A stretch of DNA of 64,000 bases from Enchytraeus crypticus (taxonomy: Eukaryota; Annelida; Clitellata; Enchytraeida; Enchytraeidae), in assembly GCA_905160935.1 (NCBI GenBank), contig CAJHZI010000459.1:740001-804000 (forward strand). Reading direction: 5' to 3'. The notes beneath the pieces were generated by a model that was given only the letters and a program-made list of their open reading frames with translations, ran no database searches and was not told the DNA's origin. Every line of letters starts with the position of its first letter. The stretch's first letter is position 1. Below, one piece after another: positions 27,487-39,800 of the stretch. Position numbers and translations under genes: made by a program.

Positions 27487-30400
27487 TTAACTTATATATA
27501 TACCTTTTATTCGCCACTTGGGCAACCAAGACACACACAAAACAGAAACAGAAATAAACGCAAAATGTGCAAAACAAAGAAAATAGAACATGAAGAAAAA
27601 CAATAGATTGCATTTCGAAAAAAGTAGCCTATGCAATATAAGCACATCAATATCATCAATATTGAAACCGCATAGGTTACATTTGTCAAAATTTCCACAA
27701 CAATACTTATTGGCATGATATACCAATTTTTTCTTTCAACACTGCTGAAAGTTTAGATTTATTACATCTCTGTAGTTATTTTTAAAATCCAGAGCATTAG
27801 TATGGAAGTGAGCTGCCAGCTTGTCTAAGTCGCCCGTAGACAGACTTGTACATATTAATCTTAGCATTATATTTTCCGACATATTCAGATACGATAAGAA
27901 GGACATTACCTTTAATGCATATATGTGCAAAATTGATTTAAACCCAGTATATAACTGACAATGTTTTATAGTATTTGTGTCATATGTATTAAAAACCTTT
28001 TGAAAAGATTTAGTCCACGGACTATTTAGAGTAGTTAACTCTGTTTTATTAAGGGACAGAGCCTCCAATGCGTACGTTAAACATGGTAGAGCAATGGTCG
28101 ATATTAATTTCAGAATTACAGGCTTATTGTTAGAAGTTCCTAATTTAGCCAATATTGCATTTGCAGATCTATAATATTTAATTTTGGCAGCATCAAAACT
28201 ACATTTAAATTTAGGTGCATTCAAAATATATATTCCTAAATATTTCATTTCGTCTGTCCAAGGAACTAAGCTATCTTTTAGATATAGTTTGCAACATTTC
28301 TTGTTGTATCTGTTGCCAATACGTAATGATGAGCATTTTTTAATATTAATCTGCAGGTCTAACAATTCTAGCTGACTACTACAGATATCTAACATACGTT
28401 GCATTTCACAAAGAGACGGGCTTAACAACAATAGATCATCTGCGTACATAATTGCACTGACAGCGATACCCTTAAAATAACATCCATATTTAGCGAATAT
28501 ATCTAGCAAATCATTAACATAAATAGAAAATAAAACTGGGCTTAAGACTCCACCTTGCCGTATGCCAGCCAATAATCGGTAAGGCCTAGAGAGAACATTT
28601 TCCCATCTAACACAACTGTAGGATATACTGTACCAGTAGAACAAGATATTAATCAACACTGATGGGGCTCCTCTTTTCATTAATTTTAGGAAAAGCACTG
28701 AATGAATAACTTTATCAAAGCCCTTGCTTATGTCTAAACAACATACATTTACAGTTGAATTGTTTTCAGTATAATGTTCTGTTACTTTTCTCACAGTATA
28801 TATTGCATGCTGACAGCCAGACTTGGGTTTGAAACCAAGTCGATTATAGCTTGTAATAAAATACTTAGAAAATTTTATCATTAAGCAATGTTCAAATAAT
28901 TTTGACATAATAGGACTTAATGAAATTCCTCTGAAAGTATCAATGGCTTGAGGACCGTGAGCTTTTTCATTTTTCGGAATGGGTATAGTGATACCCCTTC
29001 CAAAATCTCGTGGTACATAACTCGATATTAGCATCGAGTTAAACAACTTTGCTAACAATGATAATAGCACTGGATGCGAGTAAGCGACATGTTCAGTAGT
29101 AATGTTATCAGTGCCAGGAGACTTGCCCATTTTCATTTTCTTTAATGACAGTTCTATTAGCTGCACAGTTATATCGAATTTTTCGTTATGAGCACATCCC
29201 GAATAATTTCAAATTTTCTCTTTAAATTCTTGTAGTTTAATATTGCTAAAATTATCAGAGTTTGGAGAACATACCCCCTCAAAATATTCTGCAAACTTTT
29301 CTGCAGCTAATTCTGGAGTTAGATTGTCTCGCAAGTGAAGTTTTGTGCTTGCTTTTCTGTTAACTTTGCTCTTCCAAGTCTTCCAGAAGGCAACATTATT
29401 TTTGAGACTAGTTCCTCATGCAAATTGTCCGATACTATGTACTTTGCCGCTTCTTTTTCTTTTTTGATGGCAAGTTTATATAGCAACTTGTCCTTGGATT
29501 TTTTGTTCCATCAAATTACCATGTAAAGGCTTGCCAGCATCTAGCCATACTTTATGGGAATTGCAAGATTTTGATTTTAATAATGATAAATCACTGCTCC
29601 ACCAATGTTTCAGGGTGTTTTGTGGGATAGAAAATACATTGCTCAGATGCTGTCAGCATTGCATGCGCAGTAGCTGAATAATACTCTTCTATTTGCAGTT
29701 TAGACAAGCATTCACAAACAGACAAAGTACTAACAATAGCATCATATACAGGATACAACAACTGTCTAGTCATATCGTAGTAATTACTAAGGTTACTTTT
29801 ATCCCATCTCAGTATTCTCTTCTTATGAGCATTAGGTGAATCCACATGATGCACAGGGCGCCCTGCTACTACAGCTGAGCAATACTTAGTGTGTGACGGC
29901 ATATTTAACACAGCAGCTACAGGCAAATGATCAGAATGATTTAAAGCATGGTCCACTATGTTATAAGTGGCTATACAAGTAGATATACACTCGGATATAC
30001 AGACATAATCAATTAGACTATAATGAATAACTTAATTTAATTTGCTGTTTGAAAAGGTATAAGTCATATCATTACTGTGAGCATCAAAAACTAATGTTTT
30101 AATTTTATAGATGTCCATAAAGGCATTAATTACTGATGCATGTGCAGAGCTGCTTTGCAAGTCTGCGTTAAAGTCACCTTCAAATATATAATATTGAGCC
30201 TCCGATTCCTCAATGATGGTACTGACATTTGCCAGAATTTCGTTTAGCTCATTTATACTATTGTCTGAACCATCACTGCATGGTAAAATACATTTATACA
30301 CAACAAATCTCCTATAGTTAAAGATACAACTCTATCAAACGTATTGATCTCACTACTCAGTTTGACTAGACTTTCCTTTACTAAAGTAGCTGTGCCACCC

Positions 30401-31440
30401 CAGGGTCTCCCTTTTAAAATACCTTTTTCAACTGTTTGCTCCATGGCGGAGATTCCAAATCCAACATAATTGTGATTAAAATTTAAAATTTTATACATCT
30501 GGCTAGGAGCTAGCCATGTCTCCTGAACAAATATCACATCATATAAATTAGAATTACACAACTCTTGCAATAATGTACATCCTTGGTTAAAACCATGCAT
30601 ATTGTAAGTTATAACAGATAGCCTTTGCGAATCAGAAAGTGAGTCCGGATTCGCCATCTCTTAATTAGAACTAGTGGCAATACCAGTTGCTGCGTTATCG
30701 GTAACCATAGCAGCAGCAGTAGCATCCTTGGTAGCAGCTGCAGCTGCTTGGGTGGTTTCCTTCGGTTTGAAGACCCATGGCTTAATGACTATACCGCTAG
30801 CCCAAAGCTGTGTGGAGTTGAGAAACTTTTCTGTAATATTGTCGTTAATGCATACACGGAATGCATTTGAGTTTTCGTCCCTTGATTTCACCTGGAAACA
30901 GGAGATAGGATTACAACCACAGGCTTCAGCTATTGAAGCTTCCAGTGACGATACGGTTTCAGTACTATCCACGTTATAGATTCCGAGAACCCTTTTCTTA
31001 ATGTATGGCTTAGCAGATTTAACCCTTGCTATTGAGTGATCGCTGTTGTCTGACGGCTGTGCTGACTTGCCAATGATCTTGACGAACTTTTTCTTAAGCG
31101 GTTGTTGTTTAATGACCGGTGAATTGGCTACTCGATCGCTCCAAAGCTGCTTACTTCCAGTTGATTTGTTTATTGTTGGATTATTTACGTTTGGAGTGGG
31201 AGGCGACAGCTGGGCCTCGGTAGCCCTGCGCTTCTTACGGGCTGCTGCCTTGTGCCACGTACCTCCTTCTGACTCGCAGTCAGCTGTGTCGTAGTCCATA
31301 GACTGGAGAGTGGCACGACTAGTAGGGGGGTGACGAGTGGACGGGTTGTTAGAACCTGCTGTAAGTAGCGACGGATCAGCTGCTTGACCAGGTGGTACTA
31401 GTGAACAATTGACTGCTTGTGCACGTGACTGATCAGATAC
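27487..31440 (-). mobile_element. Nearly full-length, broken APE-type non-LTR retrotransposon
   Basis: Minus-strand LINE. ORF1 (30661-31299, 212 residues) has a lysine/arginine-rich N-terminus and a nucleic-acid-binding-like middle (KKRVLGIYNVDS). ORF2 starts three bases after the ORF1 stop (ATG 30655-30657) with an APE-like endonuclease: ITYNMHGFNQG, VIFVQETWL, GDFNAD, NHSDHLPV. The reverse transcriptase (27736-29166) shows GKSPGTDNITTEH, LDISKGFDKV, GIRQGGVLSPVLF and AIMYADDLLLL. Reading frames change near 30,290, near 30,000 and between 29,170 and 29,590, so it is not autonomous now. A Cys-rich 3' end (CCGNFDKCNLCGF) lies at 27,600-27,735. Jockey/CR1-group placement is likely but unresolved. 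It sits in the gap between the two receptor genes. Confidence 0.88.
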
Positions 31441-31449
31441 ACGTGCAAG

Positions 31450-33355
31450 CCTCTTATTACGTCCTTAGTAGCTGAGTTAGAGTAACTTTAATTATACTTT
31501 GGAAACTCTTTCCTCTGATCAACTATTGATCAAACTCAAATTTGGATATCAACTAATGATCATCCACTACTGTTCTGCAACAGTCTACTCTACTACATTC
31601 CATCATTCTAATCCTTTTTCAATCCAAAATATCACGTGGAATTTTATCTACTCTTTCCCTCCGTGACCATCACCTTCCTCTTCTCTAAACAAACTCTCCT
31701 CTTACCTCCGCCCACTCTCATGACGTCACGCTAAGCAGAAGCTTAAATAGCCTCTAAACTCCTTAATAATAAAAAATACTAATATAAGTAAAAATACTAA
31801 TATATAACCTTCAATATACGTAAATAATATCAATAACCCAGCGATTCAAAATATCACAGCATCATCCCTGACATAGAGTATATCACTTAGAAACCATAAC
31901 AGTATTAATACACTAAAAAGCTAAAATCTACTGACGCATGGCAACTACCCTTATCGTTAGGAAATGTTGAGTAGTGAAAATTACAAATCACAAATATAAA
32001 TATAATCAGAATCTTTTCCTTTCTCGTTCGAAGCTAAGTATGGCTGATGAGGTAGAAGACTTATGTGTAAGTTTAACTCTAGGCTGGGGTTTACGAGACA
32101 TATTTATTCGGTTAGGACTATTAGTAAAGCAAAGCAGTGATTTTGTCGCATACATTAAAGCTTTACATGCGGTAATCTTGGCTTGGATATCTTAGCCAGA
32201 GAGACCTCTTTTCTTTGGCAAATGCTTTCCATGACTTTGCAAGGATTTATTGTAGTCTGCTTCAGCAATTCATTTAAGCAGCTTGATGACCTTGAGTAGC
32301 CTATGTATTAGCACGTAATGCTCGACTCTTATTTTATCAAACCTTGGGCTTTACACATAGGTTAAAATAGTATAAAATAAAATAAAGTAAAATATAAGAA
32401 ATATTATAATAAAATATTAATAATATTATTAAATTCTATCATTATTTAGAGTTTAAACGTATGTTTCCTTATCCAAGAATGATGTCGGGTACGTCCCCAC
32501 ATCACACATCACTACAGATCATTCACCCAGAACGATTTGTAAAACCATATGCGAAATGAAGTATGATCATAAACGGTGCCGGTCCGGGATTCAAAAGATA
32601 TCCAGAATAGATGTATTAGATGATTTATATCTACGGTAGGAAAATATGTCTTAAGCCTGCCAGAGTAAGTTGAAAGAGAAGAACAAGAACTAATGCTGGG
32701 AGGAAATATGTTCTATATCATGAGAGAATGTTCTGCATGAGAGAATGTTCTGCATGAGAGAATGGACGTCCATCCAACGATATATACATTTTTGGAAGAT
32801 AGAAGATTGATATTCGTAGATGAAGCAACCCGTAATTGACCATAGGGAAGATAAATTTAGGATAGATGGAAAGAATTTCTATATCAGTTTTTTAAAGTCA
32901 ACACTATTTTGAATTATTTTTGTGCCATAGGTACAATGGATAATTTTGAAAAATTTGTTGGAAATATAATTCATACATGTATAATGTATGTTTTAATAAA
33001 GAAATATAAATTTAGCTCAGAAAATGAAACTAAACTAAAAATTAAACAATTTCACTAATAATATCTCTCTAGCATATATGAGAGACTCTTTAAGCATTCA
33101 CTTATACTATAAATATTATGTATATTTTAAAAGAAACACGTACAAAAGTTAATTACAATGAAACTTATATAAAACTTTTAACAGTTGAGACATCGGCTAC
33201 CACATCAAAGAGTAATATAGGCAAACAACTGAGATCTGAACCCATTTTCAATAATGTTTGATTAGATGAAATGTATATTAATAGTAGAATGAGATTTCAA
33301 ACATTGCATTAAGTCAAAACGAAATCTGTATTCCTCAAACTGTGTCCTGGTAGAC
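31450..33355. other. 3' flank of receptor B and LINE 5' side
   Basis: AT-rich. Contains the RLE-LINE tail at 32.2-32.35 kb, a weak LINE-tail match at 32,450-32,520 (TTTCCTTATCCAAGAATGAT) and a three-copy 18-bp tandem (GAGAATGTTCTGCAT) near 32,720-32,765. No gene seen. Confidence 0.5.
32190..32350 (+). mobile_element. RLE-type LINE 3' tail
   Basis: AGAGACCTCTTTTCTTTGGC, then CCATGACTTTGCAAGGATTT and GTAGTCTGCTTCAGCAATTC match the 3' ends at 42.4 and 43.5 kb. Confidence 0.65.
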
Positions 33356-33357
33356 AG

Positions 33358-33812
33358 CTAGATTGAGCTAAATTGTGTTCCTTCTGACGGCTGTTTTATT
33401 TGTGATCTGCCTCGATTTACGGAATTTGGGTAGATAGGCCTATTTGATTTAGTTAGATTAAATGATCTCTCTCTGTCTCTCTCTCTCTCTTCTTCCTTGT
33501 TGTAAATCCAGCCAAACTGAAGGTGCCTGACAGCCTTTGCTTTCTGAGTGTTCATCACTTTGCCCTTGATGAAGGCCAGATATGCAGACATACACGGTCT
33601 TTCAATCACTTTAGGCTCACCTTCATGCCATCCATATGGGCCGTGAGTTGTATCGATGGCCTTAAAGCTCAATCCGTCAATCATCCCGCCAGACCAAAGC
33701 GTCACTCCAATGAGTCGCTCGTCAGCTTTCAGTTCAAGTTCGTACACTTTGCACCCGTAGTTATTCTCTCCGTGCAGCAGCGTCTCTCCATTACCGTAGC
33801 TCACCTCTATCC
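33358..33812 (-). CDS. Receptor B terminal exon: jacalin-like lectin domain
   Basis: 455 bases to stop TAG 33358-33360, acceptor CATTTAAG. Reads [15 protein letters not shown], then [41 protein letters not shown] and a third strand set ending HLQFGW. The GG-x-IDGLxF and GPYGW blocks are typical of jacalin-like beta-prism lectins, which bind mannose- or galactose-type glycans. After the fold comes a charged run ([10 protein letters not shown]) encoded by a (CT)n microsatellite and a 35-residue tail of no known family. The domain is predicted to be intracellular, so glycan binding in situ is uncertain. Confidence 0.82.
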
Positions 33813-36800
33813 CTTAAATGAAAACAAACAACACTTAGATTTCAAATGATTATACGTAAATTTATTTATTAAATCTCATACTTTTAAATGTTTTTCTCAA
33901 CGGCAAACCACTGAAACACGGCATGTGTAAATTAGTTTCAAGGACGATTCATAATCGGACGATTCATAAGAAGGACGGTTCATAATTAGGATGGTACATA
34001 ACTAGGATGGTTCATAAGTAGAACTATTCATAACCAGGACTATTCATAACTAGGATGGTTCATAACTAGAACGATTCATAACTAAGACGATTCATAACTA
34101 GAACGATTCATAACTAAGACGATTCATAACTAGAACGATTCATAACTAAGACGATTCATAACTAGAACGATTCGTAATTAGGACCATTCATAACTAGTAC
34201 CATTCATAACTAGGATGATTTAAAACAGGCCACCTCATATAATAAGACAAGGCTTAAAATAGTTTAAATTAGATTCAAATGTTAAAACAGGAATAAAATG
34301 AACTCCCTCCTCATTATTCATCTGGGTTTGAAACCAGCGTTGCCGGAGTTAAGATGTTGTAATATATACAATTATTTTGCTCGTTTCAAGAATACTCACA
34401 TTTAATTCCTCGTAAAACCAACATAACTTTTAGCGGACTTGTCGTAAAATGTCGCAAATCTAGCAAAAATATTTTTTACCTTAAACAAGGAATAAAGAAT
34501 TCATGTTGAATTTTTTAAGCACATGACATATGTGCGATGACCCGAATATACGCAAATTATTTTTATTTATTTCATCTATCATACGCATTTCACAATTGGC
34601 ATACACAATCAACAGTTAGCGCGCATGAAGGGAAATAATGGCCCACAAGTAGCACTTACATATTCCGAATTTAAAATATAAAAAGATTTGCCATAAGCCA
34701 TAATTACGTGTCAGGATAAATTTAGCGTATCATGTAATATAAATATTACGACAATCAACAATAAACACGCAAATATATCTGCACAGAAATATAATTAATT
34801 AAACATACTAATTTAGGTCCTACACTTATTCTACGCATAAAATTTCAATATTAATAACGGTAAAAGCACGCGAATACTTGCGACAGTTAAAAGTTAGATT
34901 CTCTGATAGAAAAAGAAGATAAGAAGATAAAAGAATGATATAAAGCAATCACCTTAACAGCCTAGGTATTTTCTTACAATAATACCCTCCAGACACCTTT
35001 TAAAAGAGTTTAGGGAAGACGCATTTGCAAGATTAGAGGGTAGGGAATTTCAACAAGCAATGCATCGGTTTTTGAAATGATATATTTCAGCATTAAAATG
35101 AAATTTATTCATGTATAAACTAGAACCATTATTTCTTGTTGCCCCATTTTTGACCAAAAAAACTCATATATAGATAGATCGACCAATCCAGTGATAACTT
35201 TATAACACAAGCATAGGTCAGATTTAAACCTTCGTTGCTCTAAAGATTCGGAAGCCAAAACTTTATATCTCTACGAATATTGCAATACGATCATTCCAAT
35301 TAGCCGTTTAGTGAATCTTTTCTGAATTGATTATATCAGGACAATTTCACATTTTCTGTATATAGACCATAAATTAGAACACTATTCGAGAATTGGGCGC
35401 ACAAAAACTGTGAACGCTTTACATAATAACATGCTTTCTGGACTTAAAGCCATGCCAAATTATTGAAGCCCTTTTTCTTGCTTTATTCCGAATATCTTTT
35501 ATATGTGAACAAAACGATAAGTCGCTTGTAAACCTCACGCCCAGGTTATTATAATTTTTGGAAAGATTAGGAGATCACCTGGCACTTTTCTACTGCAAGA
35601 CTAAGCAGCCAACGGTTAGACCAACGATTGAGAGAATCAAGAATTTTTTGAAAGTTATCACAATATGAAAGAAAATTTATTGTGGTGAAGCGTTTTGCAT
35701 CATCTGCAAATAAGAAAAGGGAGTTCAGTTCAGGACAATAGGAGCTTATATCATTGATATAAATAAGGAATAGGACTGGCCCCAGAACACTGCCTTGGGG
35801 AACTCCGCGGTCAACAGTAGACCAGTCCGAATAGCATCTTCCTATTCCAACTGTCAGGACTCTGCCAGTTAAAAAGGACAAAAGTCAATTTATTAGATTT
35901 ACGGTTACACCATTGGCTAGCGGTTTATGTATCAACTTATTATTATTTATCAACTTATTATGGATTATGGAATCAAATGCCCTGGAGAAGTCAAGATAGA
36001 CGGCGTCAATTTGACTACTGCTAATTAAACTAACAGATAGGCAATTAAAATAACGGATAAGTTGTGAATTAATTGATCTCTAAGGTATGAACCCGTATTG
36101 TTTAGAATGAAGTCATTTCTCTTTAAGTACCGTAATAGATCGTCTTTAATAATACTTTCCATTAGTTTACATAAAATGGAGGTAAGGGAAATAGGACGAT
36201 AGTGTTTTGTTGCTTTTGTAACGTTTCTTAAAGTTATGACAACAAAAGAACGTTTCCACATTTCAGGTGCATCACCAGCCTTCATTGAAATCTTAAATAA
36301 CATTGAAAGTGGTTTAGCAATTACATGACTAAAAGTTTTTAGAGGAGGTGCAGTTAAACCATCGAATCCCGAGGAGCATTTACTTTTTAATTTATTAATT
36401 TTATGTTCCACCGAGAAATCCATCAACATTACTATAATCGGCGACAGTTGAGGCAACTTTTCCTTTTAATCCAAATAATTCTTATTAGCGATGTTTCGAC
36501 TGCCATATACGATCTGCCCTATACGTAGACCAGCCTTTTTTAGTTGACAAAATCGTTGAAGACCGGTAAGAAAAGTTCACTTAGTGGGGTGTCAACACAT
36601 GAAGAGACACTGCAGACTGTAGTGCAAGCCCTAGACGATATTTGTTGTCCTAGCGTTACGGTCTCCAGAAGAACTATTCTGATTCAATTAAGGTATGGGA
36701 AAGACTGCTGGACCGTAGTTTTGGCCACGTCTTGGTCTCTTTCGTTCACGTATTTACGAGTGTTAAGGAAACCGGTTCGTTTACGCTTTCATCCACGGGC

Positions 36801-39800
36801 ATGTCTTCACGAAGAGCTTCAAACGTCTCAATTACGTCATCCTGGTGTATTTGGATATTGCATATAAGCACGAACGAATCCTCTTATAAAATAATCTGTC
36901 TCATAGTCTATACTCTGACAGAGATGAAATTAACTTTTTATCTATGCCTCAGTAGCAGCTGCCTGAAATTCATCCATTGCCGCACTTTCAAAATTAATCA
37001 AATTTCTACTTCTCTCCGTATGAGGGATTAGCTCTCTAGAACCGCTAGCATATTCTCGTACACCGTTCTAGCTTTATTTGGATGTACATGTAGACGGTAA
37101 AGTTAGTTATGAATCGTTCTAGTTATGAAAAGTCCTAGTTATGAACCTTTCTAGTTATATACCGTCCTATTTAGGAAACGTCCTAGTTATGAACCGTTCC
37201 AGTTATGAACCGTCCTAGTTAGGAAACGTCCTAGTTATGAGTCGTCCTAGTTATGAATCATCCTAGTTATGAACCGTCCAAGTTATTAACCGTCCTAGTT
37301 ATGAATCGTCCTAGATGTGAATCGTCCTAGTTATGAATCGTCTTAGTTATGAACCGTCCTAGTTATTAACCATCCTAGTTATTAACCGTCCTAGTTATGA
37401 ACCGCCCTAGTTATGAATTGTCCTAGTTATGAATCGTCCTAGTTATGAACCGTCCTATTTTTGAACCGATCGGGTATGAAAAGTCAGATATGAATCGCCC
37501 AGATACCGTAGCCTATATTACAATAAATATTCTAGTTAATTTAACCTCAGATTCTGTTCCTTGTCTATATATGAATTTCGCCTTTATACCATTTTATATC
37601 GCTTGCCTCGATCTGCTACTAAATCTTGTTCCTTGCAATTCTACTTAACTTACATCATTCAACCAACGACTAATGCCTCTAATAGTAAAAATCTCGAAGA
37701 ACGATGCAATTCAGCGTTAAGAATATCATAAAGAAAGGCAAAAACGTTAATTGCAATTATTGTTAATTACATTGTTAATTGCATCGTGCAATGGAAAAAA
37801 GTAACGTTTTTGACTCGACTATGTATAACCTGCTCTTGTACAAAATTCAGTTATGAACCTAAAATAACCAATTTAGGATGTCATTAGATTGTAAGATTGT
37901 AATGAAAGTTTAAGCAAAAATATTTAGACAATATACAATGTATAGTAAATATAGATCTGTGTACAATAATTCATTACCTCCAATAATTTCATGATCATCC
38001 CATCGGCGCAAATAGAATTTCATTCCAGTGATCCTGTTAAGCAGAGTATAAGGCCTGCTGGATGTAAGATGAGCTAAGTCATCGAAGTCAGTGGGATCAA
38101 GTTGATCAGGTGGATCATGTAACGTATCTGTAGCAAGCGCCTCTGACCACATGCAGTACATTGCAATACCTGCGCGACCCCAAAGAACAACAATTAAATA
38201 TAGTCCTACATGACGATAGTTAATTATTATTATATATCAACTCTATGGCGTCTCTTTGTGGACTCTAGTGTAGTCTCATACAACCTTCATCCTCCACCAA
38301 TCACGATCCATGGCGAGATCATATACATCACCACCCGCAAGATTAAATTTAATATCTATTAAACTTAAATCTTTATTATATTGTCTTATTAAATTATGCT
38401 TATTTCCCATACCTATCCTTACATTATTACTTGTTAATCTATGCTTAATAACAGCTTTCCCTATAGGTGTTTTCGGGTAATATTATCCGATGACCAATCC
38501 AACTTAACCTTTTTTTCCCTATAATTTCACTCCAAGGAGGTTCTTTAGTCCTTTCGTATATTTCTTCATTTTTGATTATGTATGGATAGTATATATTTAA
38601 TATATTTCTTAGTAATTTTCTGTGAAATACATTTATTTCATTTTCTAAAGTCTTTGCTAATACTTATAATTCACTATTGCATACACAAAAATGGGTGTTA
38701 GATACATATTGAATATTTTTATTCTAACTTTTATATTTGGTTTTCTATCGGTTAATTTTGATTTATATTTATTGTACAACGATTATACAGGGTGGTCTAG
38801 AATAAATGAAACTATTTTGAAGGCTAATAATTTGTAAATTTTCTATTGAAACGCCTTTCTTCATACATTATATTAAAGATAATTCTCTTTATTATTCACT
38901 TTTTAACTATCTAAGAGATGCCACTACATATGTTTGAGAAATTATCATTAGTGTCCGATATGTAATTTTCAATGAAATGGCGTGAAAAGTAAAGATATGA
39001 CAATAAATAATTTAACATTAGGTGCATTATGCCTCAAATATTTCAGAAAACGCATCGCGTTTCTATCCGTGTCCTAAATGAATTGAGAATTAATTGAACT
39101 AATGTTCAATGTGTCCACCATGTACCCGAATAACTCTATTCACCCGTTGGGACCACTGAAAAATTTGCCGAGTCCACGAGTGCCTGACTGATCTCTGGGT
39201 CCAGCGGAGAACATTGACTTGTTTCAAATGTTCAACGTCGTGTATCGGTTCACGATAGACTAATTGCTGAAGACAATAGTAAACGATCGAATAGTAAATC
39301 GGGTTCAAATCAGGGGGAGGCTGTTAGGTGGCCAGTTCTACGGTTCAATAAACTCTGGCAGGTTTACTTTCATACAGGCGATCATATGACATGAAAAACA
39401 TGAAAATTACATATCGGAAAGAGTATCTTATAGATATTTAGTGAGTTAGTTGAAAAGAGAATTGTCTTTAATTTAATGTATACAGTATGACATTCGGATA
39501 AAAATTGTAAAAGTTATTAGCCTCCAAAGTAGTTCCATTTATTCTTGACCACCCTGTACTTTTCCATTTCTGATCCTCCCGCAATAGCTCAGTTGGTAGA
39601 GCGGAGGACTGTAGTGGCTCAGCTGTGATCCATAGGTGGGCGGTTCATCTTCGTCTCGCGGGAAAGCGTTATTTTACCCGTATTGTGTCCGGGTTGTTTG
39701 AAGGATTGATCAACCGGTGCCTGCACGTGTCGTAGAAAGCGACTAAAGCACTAAGATCCATACCAACGTCAGAGTGGGCATTCGGTTGGTAGCAGCTAGC

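Noticed and set aside
39578-39663. Functional tRNA-Tyr gene
   Set aside because: The anticodon stem has a mismatch, the T loop and B box are degenerate, and the downstream body is a dispersed repeat, so a SINE is the better call.
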